In this document: positions 34,714 through 42,772 of the stretch, one piece after another
Numbering within the stretch: the first letter of the stretch is position 1
Layout of the letters: the number at the start of each line of letters is the position of its first letter
From: Arthrobacter sp. AZCC_0090
GTDB lineage: Bacteria; Actinomycetota; Actinomycetes; Actinomycetales; Micrococcaceae
Direction: 5' to 3'
Assembly: GCF_014207375.1 (NCBI RefSeq)
Contig: NZ_JACHEE010000004.1
Location: 1 to 64,000, forward strand
Length of the DNA: 64,000 bases
Made by a program: the position numbers and the translations under genes
The notes under the pieces: model-generated
The model's database searches: none
What the model saw: only the letters and a program-made list of their open reading frames with translations
What the model was told of the DNA's origin: nothing

Positions 34714-35096
34714 ACGTTGGCCAAGCCGCGCAGGCTTATCCCGGCCGTGCGGATTCCGTAGGCGAAGTCCTCCCCGCTCTCGGCGAGCCGGACGGCACAG
34801 ACGGCCTCAAGCATCCTTCGACCAGATCCAGCAGCCTGGACATTGCCGGGGTCGTGGCCGACGGTCCTCCCGTGCGGCATCGAACAAGGAGGTCATCGGG
34901 ACTGAAGCTGACCCCACGCTTCGACCTAGCTCCCGTCCCGGACAGGAGGCAGATGGCGGCACCTCTGGATTGCATTGTTTTTTGGCCACACGCAGGATTT
35001 CCCCCAGTCGACGATACAAATAGACAGAGGCTTCGCTTTGCCGCATTTGAATACAACATTGATCGACCCTACCTGAAGTACACAGCCACGACCCGC
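34714..35096. other. region without a supportable gene
   Basis: Only short frames without domain or start signals are seen. It lies between the DUF2182 remnant and the 20-base direct repeat at 35097 and may be decayed sequence. Confidence 0.4.
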
Positions 35097-35116
35097 GTCA
35101 ACACTCAATTTGCATT
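35097..35116. repeat. 20-nt direct repeat, left copy
   Basis: GTCAACACTCAATTTGCATT matches 35926-35945 at 19 of 20 bases in the same orientation. The two copies are 829 bases apart and flank the secreted-protein gene at 35372-35853. A related shorter core (CACTCAATTT) is at 22835. Confidence 0.75.
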
Positions 35117-35371
35117 CCAGCACCACTCAAATTTGAGGTTTTAAATACTCAAAATCGCCCTTTCGCCACTCAATGGAAAGGAAGTGTGATAAATGGATGA
35201 CGCTCGTTCGAGCGGTGATCGCGACACCAGTCGTTTGATTATCGAGACCGGACGGCCATCGCGAGGTGATAAAACCGACCGCGCCGCATGTCCTCGCATC
35301 AACAGAGGTGACAGACAGCGCAACAGGGGCCCGCCACATGCGAGCCCCTGTCTAGTGCATACGACAGCTTG

Positions 35372-35853
35372 TCAGCTTGTCGTGCCGTTCGCATAAACGC
35401 TCCCCCAGTGCGAAACCGTGTAGGAAAGTCCGAAGTAAGGCGGCCCCCAAGGCCAGGTAACTTGCCATTGAAAGTAGAAGTCGCGCTCGTAGTCGTTACC
35501 GACCTCATAGCAGTCCTGGGTACTGATCGCGACCACTACGGCGTAATTTACGAAACAATGATGCGAACCTTGGTACCCCGCATGGGACGAGGTTGCCCAA
35601 GCCTTTGAACCGTTGTAGTAGAAGGTGCCGTTGTGCGTGACGGTGTAACCACCACCCGTCGTAAACCAAGAGAAGTGCTTGGAATAGATGGTTGCGTACG
35701 CGGTTGCCAAAGTAAGCTCAGCGCGGTCAGCTGCGCTCAGCGACGCGTCGGCTTTGATGTCAGCGATCGAGACGACGCTGGCGCGGCTCGTCTTGGAAGT
35801 AGCATTAGACCGACCGCGACAAAAATCGAAGCTAATGCATGACGAAATCTCAT
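35372..35853 (-). pseudogene. secreted protein gene with -1 frameshift after the signal peptide
   Basis: The ATG at 35853 follows GGGGGAG by 2-3 bases and begins a signal peptide: MRFRHALASIFVAVGLMLLP with a cleavage site APA-S at about residue 26. That frame stops at 35737. The mature domain is open in another frame: SVVSIADIKADASLSAADRAEL, then FYYNGSKAWATS, HHCFVNYAVVV and the C-terminal SYTVSHWGSVYANG. A missing base near 35777 would explain the split. The mature part is Tyr/Trp-rich with two Cys, and I do not recognise it. The gene lies inside the 20-base direct repeats. Confidence 0.7.
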
Positions 35854-35925
35854 TTCTCCCCCAATATCTGTTTGATGCCAAGTAAATTCGGTATCGAACA
35901 GCCTTCACGCTGATCCTTTCGCTTG

Positions 35926-35945
35926 TCAACACTCAATGTGCATTA
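35926..35945. repeat. 20-nt direct repeat, right copy
   Basis: GTCAACACTCAATGTGCATT repeats the left copy at 35097 with a single mismatch. It lies 73 bases upstream of the secreted-protein ATG and may also overlap its promoter, since its complement contains TTGAC. Confidence 0.75.
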
Positions 35946-36043
35946 ATTTCGTCGCACAATCCGAGCCTTCGCGAAAATTAACCCTTGTGCAACGAGGAGC
36001 CGATGGTACGCTAATTAGAACAAGCGAGCTCGAGGGGGGCGAC

Positions 36044-36283
36044 ATGGAAGCTTGGCAATGGGTATTGGCCGTATTCGGCGGACTATCCGCGGTTTTCATA
36101 ATGGGATCGGTTATCTGGGGAGTCTTCGACGTTATCCGGGAGGACCGATTAGATCAAACAGCTAAGGCTTTGTGGCTGCTCCTCTTGTTCGTCCTTCCCC
36201 TGTTCGGTATCGCGGCGTGGCTGTACGCGAAACCCCGGTTGGCAAACTCGGATAACAGCCTTCGCCTACGCAACACCCTTTAG
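36044..36283 (+). CDS. small PLDc_N-type membrane protein
   Basis: The 79-residue protein has two membrane helices (VLAVFGGLSAVFIMGSVIWG and LWLLLLFVLPLFGIAAWLY) around a polar loop FDVIREDRLDQTAKA, with the ending YAKPRLANS. This is the pattern of PLDc_N-domain small membrane proteins, which in other bacteria are often found next to antimicrobial or secretion genes. GAGGGGGG precedes the ATG. Upstream codons from 35936 have no coding character. The next gene begins 19 bases later, so both form a pair. Confidence 0.7.
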   Translation: MEAWQWVLAVFGGLSAVFIMGSVIWGVFDVIREDRLDQTAKALWLLLLFVLPLFGIAAWLYAKPRLANSDNSLRLRNTL

Positions 36284-36302
36284 CGAAGTCTGGGCGCCAC
36301 CA

Positions 36303-36512
36303 ATGACGGGACGGACGGTATTCTTCACCTTGGCGGCCACCGCGGCCCTCGTCCTTCTAGTCCCCTACATTTTGGCCGCATTCAAAATGGCGCCCGACGG
36401 GACCGAGACCTTGTTAGCTGTTGCCCTGCTGTGGACTGTTGTGTGGACGGTTAGCAGGATCCGTTCCAAAGCTAGCCATTGGCAGTTCCATCCTGGCGCC
36501 GAGGGACGCTGA
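36303..36512 (+). CDS. small two-helix membrane protein
   Basis: The 69-residue protein has two hydrophobic helices (VFFTLAATAALVLLVPYILA and LLAVALLWTVVWTVSRIR) and a basic C-terminus. I do not recognise it. It follows the PLDc_N-type gene closely on the same strand and shares its AT-richer composition, so it is likely co-transcribed. Its stop abuts a strong hairpin terminator. Confidence 0.55.
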   Translation: MTGRTVFFTLAATAALVLLVPYILAAFKMAPDGTETLLAVALLWTVVWTVSRIRSKASHWQFHPGAEGR

Positions 36513-36546
36513 AGAGCCGGACGTTGAGATATCGGTCCGGCTCTTC
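36511..36546. terminator. bidirectional hairpin terminator
   Basis: A perfect 12-bp stem (GAAGAGCCGGAC with GTCCGGCTCTTC) encloses a 12-base loop between two converging genes (stops at 36512 and 36552). Confidence 0.8.
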
Positions 36547-36551
36547 ACTCC

Positions 36552-37919
36552 TCAATCCACAGCCCCCGGCTTCCGCCACATCACTGCCAACACAAACACC
36601 GCCGCGCTCAAGCCCAGCATGACCAGCACCATCAACCCCCAGTTCGGCTGATTCACTCCGGACCCATACAACACGCCAATGAGCACCGTCGCCGTGATGG
36701 CCCCGAGGTATCTGCACGTTTGGAAAATCCCGGCCGCCACTCCCCTGTCCTCGGGCCGTGCCGACACATACAAACCTTGGTTCGACGCCGTGCTGACCAC
36801 GCCATATGGAACACCCATGAGCGCCGTAAGCACCAGAACCAGGGGAGGCCAGAAGGACAGCGTGAGTAAGCCCAGCGCCCCGGACGCGAGGGCCAAAAGC
36901 AAGACCCCGACGATCATCACGGAACGCACGCCGAACCGCTCAATGAACCGCACCGCCACCGGCGTCATGAAAACTGACATGGCGGCAAGGGGCAGCATCA
37001 GCAGGCCGACCACGCCGGCGTCGTACTTTCCCGCCTGCTGAAGCAACTGCGGAAGCCCGAAGAAGGCAAAATAGTAGACCGCGCTGAACACCGCAAAACC
37101 CAAGTACAACAGCAGCAGCGGCCGGTTCCGGCCGAGCAACCGCAGGTCCAGGAACGGCGGACTGAACCGCAACTCGCGCCACGCGAACAGCCCCGCCAAG
37201 ACAACCGCGACGGCGATGAACCACCAACGGTAGGCCGGCATCACGTTGAGCAGAGCCATCATCGCCAACGTGAGCGAGGCGATGAAAGCAAGGATGCCCG
37301 GAATGTCGGAATCGCGCAGGAGGACGGAGAGCTTGCCGCTCTCGCGTCCGACGTCGGGCGGCGCCACCTGCCGCACCACAATCAGCGCCAGGAGCGAGAT
37401 CGGCACGTTGATCGCGAACAGCGCCTGCCAGCCGACCAGACTCACCAAAAGGCCGCCGACGACGGGTCCCACCGCAGCGGCCGAGGTGTTCGCCATCTGG
37501 ATGCGCCCCAGGGGGCGGGTGGAGCTGATGTTCGCCTGCCGGCTGAGCGTCGAGACCATGACGACGGCGCACGGGTACGCCGTCGCTGTCCCCACCGCCA
37601 TGAGCGCCCGGGCCACGCAGACCAGCGCGAAGTTCGGCGAGAACGGCGCCAGAGCGCAGGCAATGGCCACGACCGCCATGCCGAAGGTGAACAGTCGCCG
37701 CGGACCGAAACGGTCAGCGAGCCTGCCCATCAGCGGCTGGCCCGCCGCAGAGGCGAGGTAGAAGGACGTGATCACCCAGGTGACAGTGGCGACGTCGAGC
37801 GCAAAGTCCTCGCGCAGCACCACCAGGGCGACCGCGATCATGGACGAGTTGAGCGGATTCAACGCCGTCCCGAGACTGAGTGCAGCGATCGCTAGGCCGG
37901 GGCGTGGTTTATTGCTCAC
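36552..37919 (-). CDS. MFS transporter (multidrug/permease)
   Basis: The 455-residue protein has at least 12 hydrophobic helices. Its MFS motif A-like loop reads GQPLMGRLADRFGPRRLF, and motif C-like residues AVGPVVGGLLVSLVGW lie in helix 5. The opening LGTALNPLNSSMIAVAL and the helix 5 motif resemble DHA2-type drug exporters. No regulator gene is adjacent. The cargo is unknown. It converges on the small membrane-protein pair with a shared terminator. Confidence 0.85.
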   Translation of the reverse strand: MSNKPRPGLAIAALSLGTALNPLNSSMIAVALVVLREDFALDVATVTWVITSFYLASAAGQPLMGRLADRFGPRRLFTFGMAVVAIACALAPFSPNFALVCVARALMAVGTATAYPCAVVMVSTLSRQANISSTRPLGRIQMANTSAAAVGPVVGGLLVSLVGWQALFAINVPISLLALIVVRQVAPPDVGRESGKLSVLLRDSDIPGILAFIASLTLAMMALLNVMPAYRWWFIAVAVVLAGLFAWRELRFSPPFLDLRLLGRNRPLLLLYLGFAVFSAVYYFAFFGLPQLLQQAGKYDAGVVGLLMLPLAAMSVFMTPVAVRFIERFGVRSVMIVGVLLLALASGALGLLTLSFWPPLVLVLTALMGVPYGVVSTASNQGLYVSARPEDRGVAAGIFQTCRYLGAITATVLIGVLYGSGVNQPNWGLMVLVMLGLSAAVFVLAVMWRKPGAVD

Positions 37920-37978
37920 GCCCCTAAGTCTGGTCCATGGTTGCCTTGGGTCACGAAACGCGGCGCGACACGGGCGTT

Positions 37979-38896
37979 TCAGCCCTGCGGCTGCAGCCGC
38001 AGCGGCTTCCGCTTCCCGTTAACATCCGTCGTTAGAGTCGGCACGGGCGGCTTCGGCGGGGCCACAACCGGTGCAGGCGGCGGGGGCGGTGGTGGTGCAG
38101 GCGGAATGCACGAGTAGTTGTAGTCGAAGTCCGTGGTGAACTGGGTGAGCGCAACGACACCGCCGGCCGTCAGCGGAGGGGCCGAGCAAAGTTCCACTGC
38201 GGACTCCGGTGACGTCGCTCCGGCAAGCCAGCTCTTCAACCCGTTCAGCCTGCTGCCTGCCAAAAGCTGACCGGCAATGATTCCGAACTGATACGAGGTG
38301 GAATAGATGCCCACCTGGGCACCGATGCTTTGCAGATATGCAGTCATGCCTTCGAGGTCGGCCTCGTTCGCAACCTGGTCAGAGGACCAGGCGTTCCCGG
38401 TCTCCACGTCCAGCCACCACAGGCGCTTGGCGGGGTCGCTGACGCCACTATAGTTCATGTCGTTAAAGGCCATGACGTAACCGTAGATGTAAGCGCAGGC
38501 CGCGGCGGCGCTCCCGTCACAGATCCCATAAGGATTGGGAACGTCCGCACCCCCGACCACGTTGGATGCCGGCCACCACGCGGACCCAGATTCCGCGGGA
38601 TTGGCGGTATTGACATACAACGCGGCCGGGGGTTGGCTTGTCCCTCCCACCGAGCTGGCAGCCCACTGGAGCTGCTCGGCCAGGCAGGGGTTTGCATTGT
38701 CCGGCCGTCCGCCGTTCACCCCGACGATCCCGAACGCTTGGCCGCCAGGAAGCCCGCCCCCACATTGGGGCCAGGAAACGTCGTTGCCCAGCACGATGCC
38801 CGAGGCCTCCATGGGTGCGGCATTCGCGGCGGAGACCGGTGTTGCTGTCCAAGCAAAAAGGAAGCAAGCGAGAGCCACGAGCTTTGCAGTTTTCAT
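37979..38896 (-). CDS. secreted GH25-like protein
   Basis: The 305-residue protein has a signal peptide (MKTAKLVALACFLFAWTATPVSA). The mature domain begins near GNDVSWPQCGGG and contains WWLDVETGN, where the Asp-x-Glu pair matches the catalytic arrangement of GH25 lysozyme-like TIM barrels. This actinobacterial subgroup is of unproven activity. A proline-rich tail (PPAPPPPPPPAPVV) follows the domain and could span or attach to the wall. GAGGA lies 9 bases before the ATG at 38896. Activity on peptidoglycan is inferred from fold only. Confidence 0.75.
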   Translation of the reverse strand: MKTAKLVALACFLFAWTATPVSAANAAPMEASGIVLGNDVSWPQCGGGLPGGQAFGIVGVNGGRPDNANPCLAEQLQWAASSVGGTSQPPAALYVNTANPAESGSAWWPASNVVGGADVPNPYGICDGSAAAACAYIYGYVMAFNDMNYSGVSDPAKRLWWLDVETGNAWSSDQVANEADLEGMTAYLQSIGAQVGIYSTSYQFGIIAGQLLAGSRLNGLKSWLAGATSPESAVELCSAPPLTAGGVVALTQFTTDFDYNYSCIPPAPPPPPPPAPVVAPPKPPVPTLTTDVNGKRKPLRLQPQG

Positions 38897-39223
38897 GATG
38901 TGCATCCTCGGCAGGGTCAGGACCCAGACGGGTTGGTACTGCCGCACATTGCTTCCCGAAGCAATGGCAGTGAGCCCATTTCCGGCTCACTTTGGATGCT
39001 ACGGAGCCCTTTCCGGGCAGCCGTGAGTGATTTCTACTGGAGTTAGTTAACGAGTTTGCGAGTAAGTGGTGCGTTGCACTTGGAGTACAGCTCGGACGCA
39101 GGAGTACTCAGCGGCCCCTTGTGCCGAGCGCGAAACGAGGGGCAACTTATGGTCGGGGTGAAGGGAGTCGATCTTCGCAGGATCGCGCTCCATGACAGGA
39201 TCAAACAATCTCCTGCAGTCGGT

Positions 39224-41476
39224 TCAGTGACGGATTGCGAAGATGTTCTTCATGCGATCCCAAGCGTCTGCGCGGACAAACACCGGGATTCGGTTCAAGG
39301 GAGCGGGCGCATCTACTGTCTGTTTTCCCGCGTAGCTGTCCCCGGTCCACGCGTCGATCCAGTCCCCGGATGGCAGGTAGGTTGTCCAAGACCTGATCCC
39401 CTCCTGGGTTACGGGTGCAACCAGTAGGTCATCGCCGAGCATCCATTGCAGCGGGTGGTCCCAGACCACCTGGTCTTCGGCATAGTCGAAGTAGAGGGGC
39501 CGCATGAGCGGCGCCCCGGTGGCTATTGTCTTTCGGGCTTGCTCTGACAGATACGGGATGAGGCGTTCGCGAAGCTCGGTCAGTTCGCGGAATATCGGAA
39601 CCACGGTTTCGTCGCCGCTTCTTTCCTGGATATTCCATGGCGTGCGGTCACGCGATGGCGTGCGGTGATGGTTGAATTCGGAGTGGTACTGCATGATGGG
39701 GACGAATACAGCCGCCGCTGCCGAGCGCAGATACAGTTCGGAAGTCGGCACATCACCGGAGAACCCTGCAAAATCCCAACCCCAGTAGACGATGCCACTC
39801 GCGGCGGCGGACAGGCCGGCAAACATTGACCAGCGGAATGCATCCCAGGTGGAGTCCTCATCACCCGCCCAAAAGGCCCCATGGGCCTGGGATCCAGTGA
39901 AACCGGCCCTGCTGAAAGTGACCGGAGCCTTGCCGGCAGACTCGAGCAGATCGCCATAGGCTTTGGCGTACGCGACCGGGAACAGGTTGTTCCCTTCGTC
40001 CCCCTTCATCCCATTGAGATAGTGAAGATCCTCGCCCCAGGCATGCTCCCCTCCATCAGTTTTGAATCCGTCGATGCCAAGTTCCTCGACCAAATATCGT
40101 CGTTTCTCCGTCCACCAGCGTGCCGCCTCCGGATCGGTCAGGTCCGGCATCAGTCCAAGGGGGAACCACCATCCACGGTTCCGGTAGGGCCGCAGGCTGC
40201 CATCCGGAGCCTCCTCACGAATGAGCCTGCCTTCACGGATCGCGGCATCGGCATCGTTCCGTGCCTGCCCTTGGGGGTGCGGTCGCATCTTGATGAGCGG
40301 GATCTGCCACAGGACAACACGAATGTCCCGGCGATGCAGCTCGTCAACCATCGCTTTCGGGTCCGGCCATGCTCCCTCTTCGGGGAAAGTGAAGTCATTG
40401 AGCCGGAGCGGGCCCCCATCGGGGCTGGGGTCATAGACGGCGTCACGGAACGCAGTGAAGGTTGCCTCGTCACTCCATGCCTCAATGACCACGGATCCCA
40501 CAGGGATTCCAGTTTCGCGGTGCAGATCCATCTGCCGCATGACTTCTTCCTGGGTGTTCCATTCATTCCCGCTCGCCCAGAGCTTGAAGACCCAATCGGG
40601 AAGCGCTTTGGGTCCCCCTATTTTCGAGAGGCAGGATTGCAGGACCTCGGCGGGCGTTCCATCGAAGATCTGCACGCCCAGGAGGGCGTCACCGTGCACG
40701 GCGTCAGGGCCGACTTCGGCTTCAACGATGAGGCGGTTTTGGTCGGCTGCGCCGATGTCGTACCAAGTGCGCCGGGAAGTATCGAGGTGGAATCCCCAGC
40801 CGTCTCCGCCGACCACGTGGGCGAAGGGCATAGGCAAGTAAGTTTTCCGATGCGCGCCCTGGCTCTTGTACTGCTCGAAGACGACCGCATCCAACGTGGT
40901 ACCCCGGTGGTCGAGGGCATCAAATCGTTCACCGAAGCCGGTCACCCGTTCGTTCGGGGCAAGGGGCAGCGCGAACCGGACCCGAAGAGGCCGGGAACCG
41001 TCACGCAGCACTTCGACGGAACCGCTGATCACCCGGTCGGTACCAATAATGTGCAGGGCACGTTTCGCAGGTTCCCACGTTGCCACTTGATAACTGAACC
41101 AGCGGGTACGTTCCTTCCTGCCCGCCGGGTTGTCGGCACTGAAACGATACTTGTAGCTTGTCAGAGGGTCGGCCGGCCCGAGGGTGGTCTGCCAGCCGCT
41201 GGCCGCACGGGCCAACTTGGCCTGGGCTGAGGCGAGATGGCCGCCGTCGACCACTTGTCCACGCGAGGCCGCGGGAACCCGGGTGAGCGGCACGGTTGAG
41301 TTGGTAACCGAACCGTCCCCGTGGATTTCCGCCAATTCACAGACCACATTTGTCAGCTCAGGCGAGGTTCGTACCCCCAAGGTGACGGACTCGCCAGCTT
41401 GGGGGCGGACTGGGCTGCGCTGATCGGTGTCGTTGACGTAGGGGTGTCCTGAGCCGAATGGTTTGTGGCGGATCAA
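39224..41476 (-). CDS. glycoside hydrolase family 31 (alpha-glucosidase/xylosidase type)
   Basis: This 750-residue enzyme is full length for GH31. The nucleophile motif is IDGFKTDGGE (the Asp of KTD), the acid/base region is FWAGDEDSTWDAFRW, and the C-terminal motif is RPLYFDYAEDQVVWDHPLQW followed by LGDDLLVAPVT. It hydrolyses alpha-linked glucosides or xylosides by a retaining mechanism. It has no signal peptide and will act on imported sugars. A TTG at 41476 with AGGA upstream, one base past the GH15 stop, is chosen as start; the ATG at 41524 would overlap GH15 by 47 bases. It is the last gene of the ROK operon. Confidence 0.85.
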   Translation of the reverse strand: MIRHKPFGSGHPYVNDTDQRSPVRPQAGESVTLGVRTSPELTNVVCELAEIHGDGSVTNSTVPLTRVPAASRGQVVDGGHLASAQAKLARAASGWQTTLGPADPLTSYKYRFSADNPAGRKERTRWFSYQVATWEPAKRALHIIGTDRVISGSVEVLRDGSRPLRVRFALPLAPNERVTGFGERFDALDHRGTTLDAVVFEQYKSQGAHRKTYLPMPFAHVVGGDGWGFHLDTSRRTWYDIGAADQNRLIVEAEVGPDAVHGDALLGVQIFDGTPAEVLQSCLSKIGGPKALPDWVFKLWASGNEWNTQEEVMRQMDLHRETGIPVGSVVIEAWSDEATFTAFRDAVYDPSPDGGPLRLNDFTFPEEGAWPDPKAMVDELHRRDIRVVLWQIPLIKMRPHPQGQARNDADAAIREGRLIREEAPDGSLRPYRNRGWWFPLGLMPDLTDPEAARWWTEKRRYLVEELGIDGFKTDGGEHAWGEDLHYLNGMKGDEGNNLFPVAYAKAYGDLLESAGKAPVTFSRAGFTGSQAHGAFWAGDEDSTWDAFRWSMFAGLSAAASGIVYWGWDFAGFSGDVPTSELYLRSAAAAVFVPIMQYHSEFNHHRTPSRDRTPWNIQERSGDETVVPIFRELTELRERLIPYLSEQARKTIATGAPLMRPLYFDYAEDQVVWDHPLQWMLGDDLLVAPVTQEGIRSWTTYLPSGDWIDAWTGDSYAGKQTVDAPAPLNRIPVFVRADAWDRMKNIFAIRH

Positions 41477-41477
41477 T

Positions 41478-42665
41478 TCAGAGTCCTTTTTCGTTCGTCT
41501 GGAGGCCGGATTCCGACCGGTCAATGGGGTGGACGGTCTCGAGTGCTATCGCGAGTCGGATGAACATGGCGTGGCTCCACAGCAGCGGACTGGCCGAGGG
41601 CCCCCACCGATCAATCCAGGGCTGCAGGTATTCGGCGTCGAGGAGGTTGTCTTCGACCTGTTCGGGGAGCTCGGTGCCGTCCCGTGCAACGGAAGCAGCC
41701 CAGAGAAGCAGTTCACGTGCCCGCGATCGGTTGCCGGCTGCTTCCTGCGCCAGTCCGAGGAAACAGCTGAGGAGGGGCCATTGGCCACCGCCGTAGTAGC
41801 TGTCTGCCAGATAACGGTGAACACCGTTGCGGACGGTGAGCTGCTCTTCGACGGCGGAGATGGTCCCTTTGCCTAGAGGACTGACCGGTTCAAAGAAGTT
41901 CATCGGAGCGATGAGCGCCAAGAGACTGGCGTCGACGGCTTCGGTTCCGAGCCATTTGGTGAGGTGCCCGTTCCTGACTCCGTCGTTCTGGACGCGACGT
42001 CGGATCAGTTTGACAGTCTTGGTGGCCCGCCGGGCTCTTGCTTCCTCCAGGTTCCCGCTCGCAACAATGCTGGCCAATCCTGAGGAAATGCAGCCAAGAG
42101 TGCTGACGTGCACTTGCTGGGCGGCTTCTTCCCACCAGTCGTAGCAGGGCCGGTCCCAGAAGCAGGTCAGATAGTCGACTGTGAGGGCAATGGCCTCGGC
42201 CCAGCGTTCCATCGACCGGCCATGGCGGACGCTGTGTTCAGCCAAGGCCCAAAGCCAGGTACCGTAACCGTCGAGCTGAAAGTCCCACCACTCGTCGTTT
42301 CCGTCGTCCCCTTCGACGGTGAATCGGGTTGGCAGCATTTGCTCATCGGCTGAAGGCCTGCCGGCCAGGCTTTCAGCCACGATGTACCGAATTTTTCCGG
42401 AGCGGGAAGTCAACACTTTCGAGCACCAGTCGAAGAACAGCTCGGCGGATTCGATATGCCCGGCGGCGGACATAGCGTCAGCGATGAACGAGCCGTCACG
42501 AAACCAGCAGTATCCGGCGTAGGCGGAAAACGATGGGCTCGCGGGGTATGCGCCACCCGAGGTCTGCTGTTCCAAAATGAGCTCCGTGCTTGCCCGGACT
42601 ATCGAGCGGACAGTGGCATCGCCAATGGACGTCACAGTTGAACCTGGCATGGACTTGTCGATCAT
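41478..42665 (-). CDS. glycoside hydrolase family 15-like (glucoamylase-like) protein
   Basis: The 395-residue protein aligns to the (alpha/alpha)6 barrel of GH15: SAYAGYCWFRDGSFIADAM at the start, WWDFQLDGYGTWLWAL in the middle and LWSHAMFIRLAIALE at the end. It is shorter than most GH15 enzymes, which exceed 600 residues and carry an N-terminal beta domain; that domain is missing here. It probably releases glucose from alpha-glucosides in the cytoplasm together with GH31. It lies between the binding-protein gene, with a strong intercistronic hairpin before it, and GH31. Confidence 0.8.
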   Translation of the reverse strand: MIDKSMPGSTVTSIGDATVRSIVRASTELILEQQTSGGAYPASPSFSAYAGYCWFRDGSFIADAMSAAGHIESAELFFDWCSKVLTSRSGKIRYIVAESLAGRPSADEQMLPTRFTVEGDDGNDEWWDFQLDGYGTWLWALAEHSVRHGRSMERWAEAIALTVDYLTCFWDRPCYDWWEEAAQQVHVSTLGCISSGLASIVASGNLEEARARRATKTVKLIRRRVQNDGVRNGHLTKWLGTEAVDASLLALIAPMNFFEPVSPLGKGTISAVEEQLTVRNGVHRYLADSYYGGGQWPLLSCFLGLAQEAAGNRSRARELLLWAASVARDGTELPEQVEDNLLDAEYLQPWIDRWGPSASPLLWSHAMFIRLAIALETVHPIDRSESGLQTNEKGL

Positions 42666-42704
42666 GTTTTTCTCTCTCAGCCGATGGGCCTTCAGGCAAT
42701 GAGC

Positions 42705-42742
42705 GGGTCGCGGTGCCAGCAGTCAGGGTGACACCGCGACCC
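42705..42742. promoter_or_regulatory. intercistronic hairpin between binding-protein and GH15 genes
   Basis: A perfect 11-bp GC-rich stem (GGGTCGCGGTG with CACCGCGACCC) with a 16-base loop lies in the 107-base gap. It could protect the upstream binding-protein message from 3' decay or terminate part of the transcription, as in many sugar ABC operons. Confidence 0.65.
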
Positions 42743-42772
42743 GTACGCCGTGCGTGTTCAGTTAAGCCCGGC

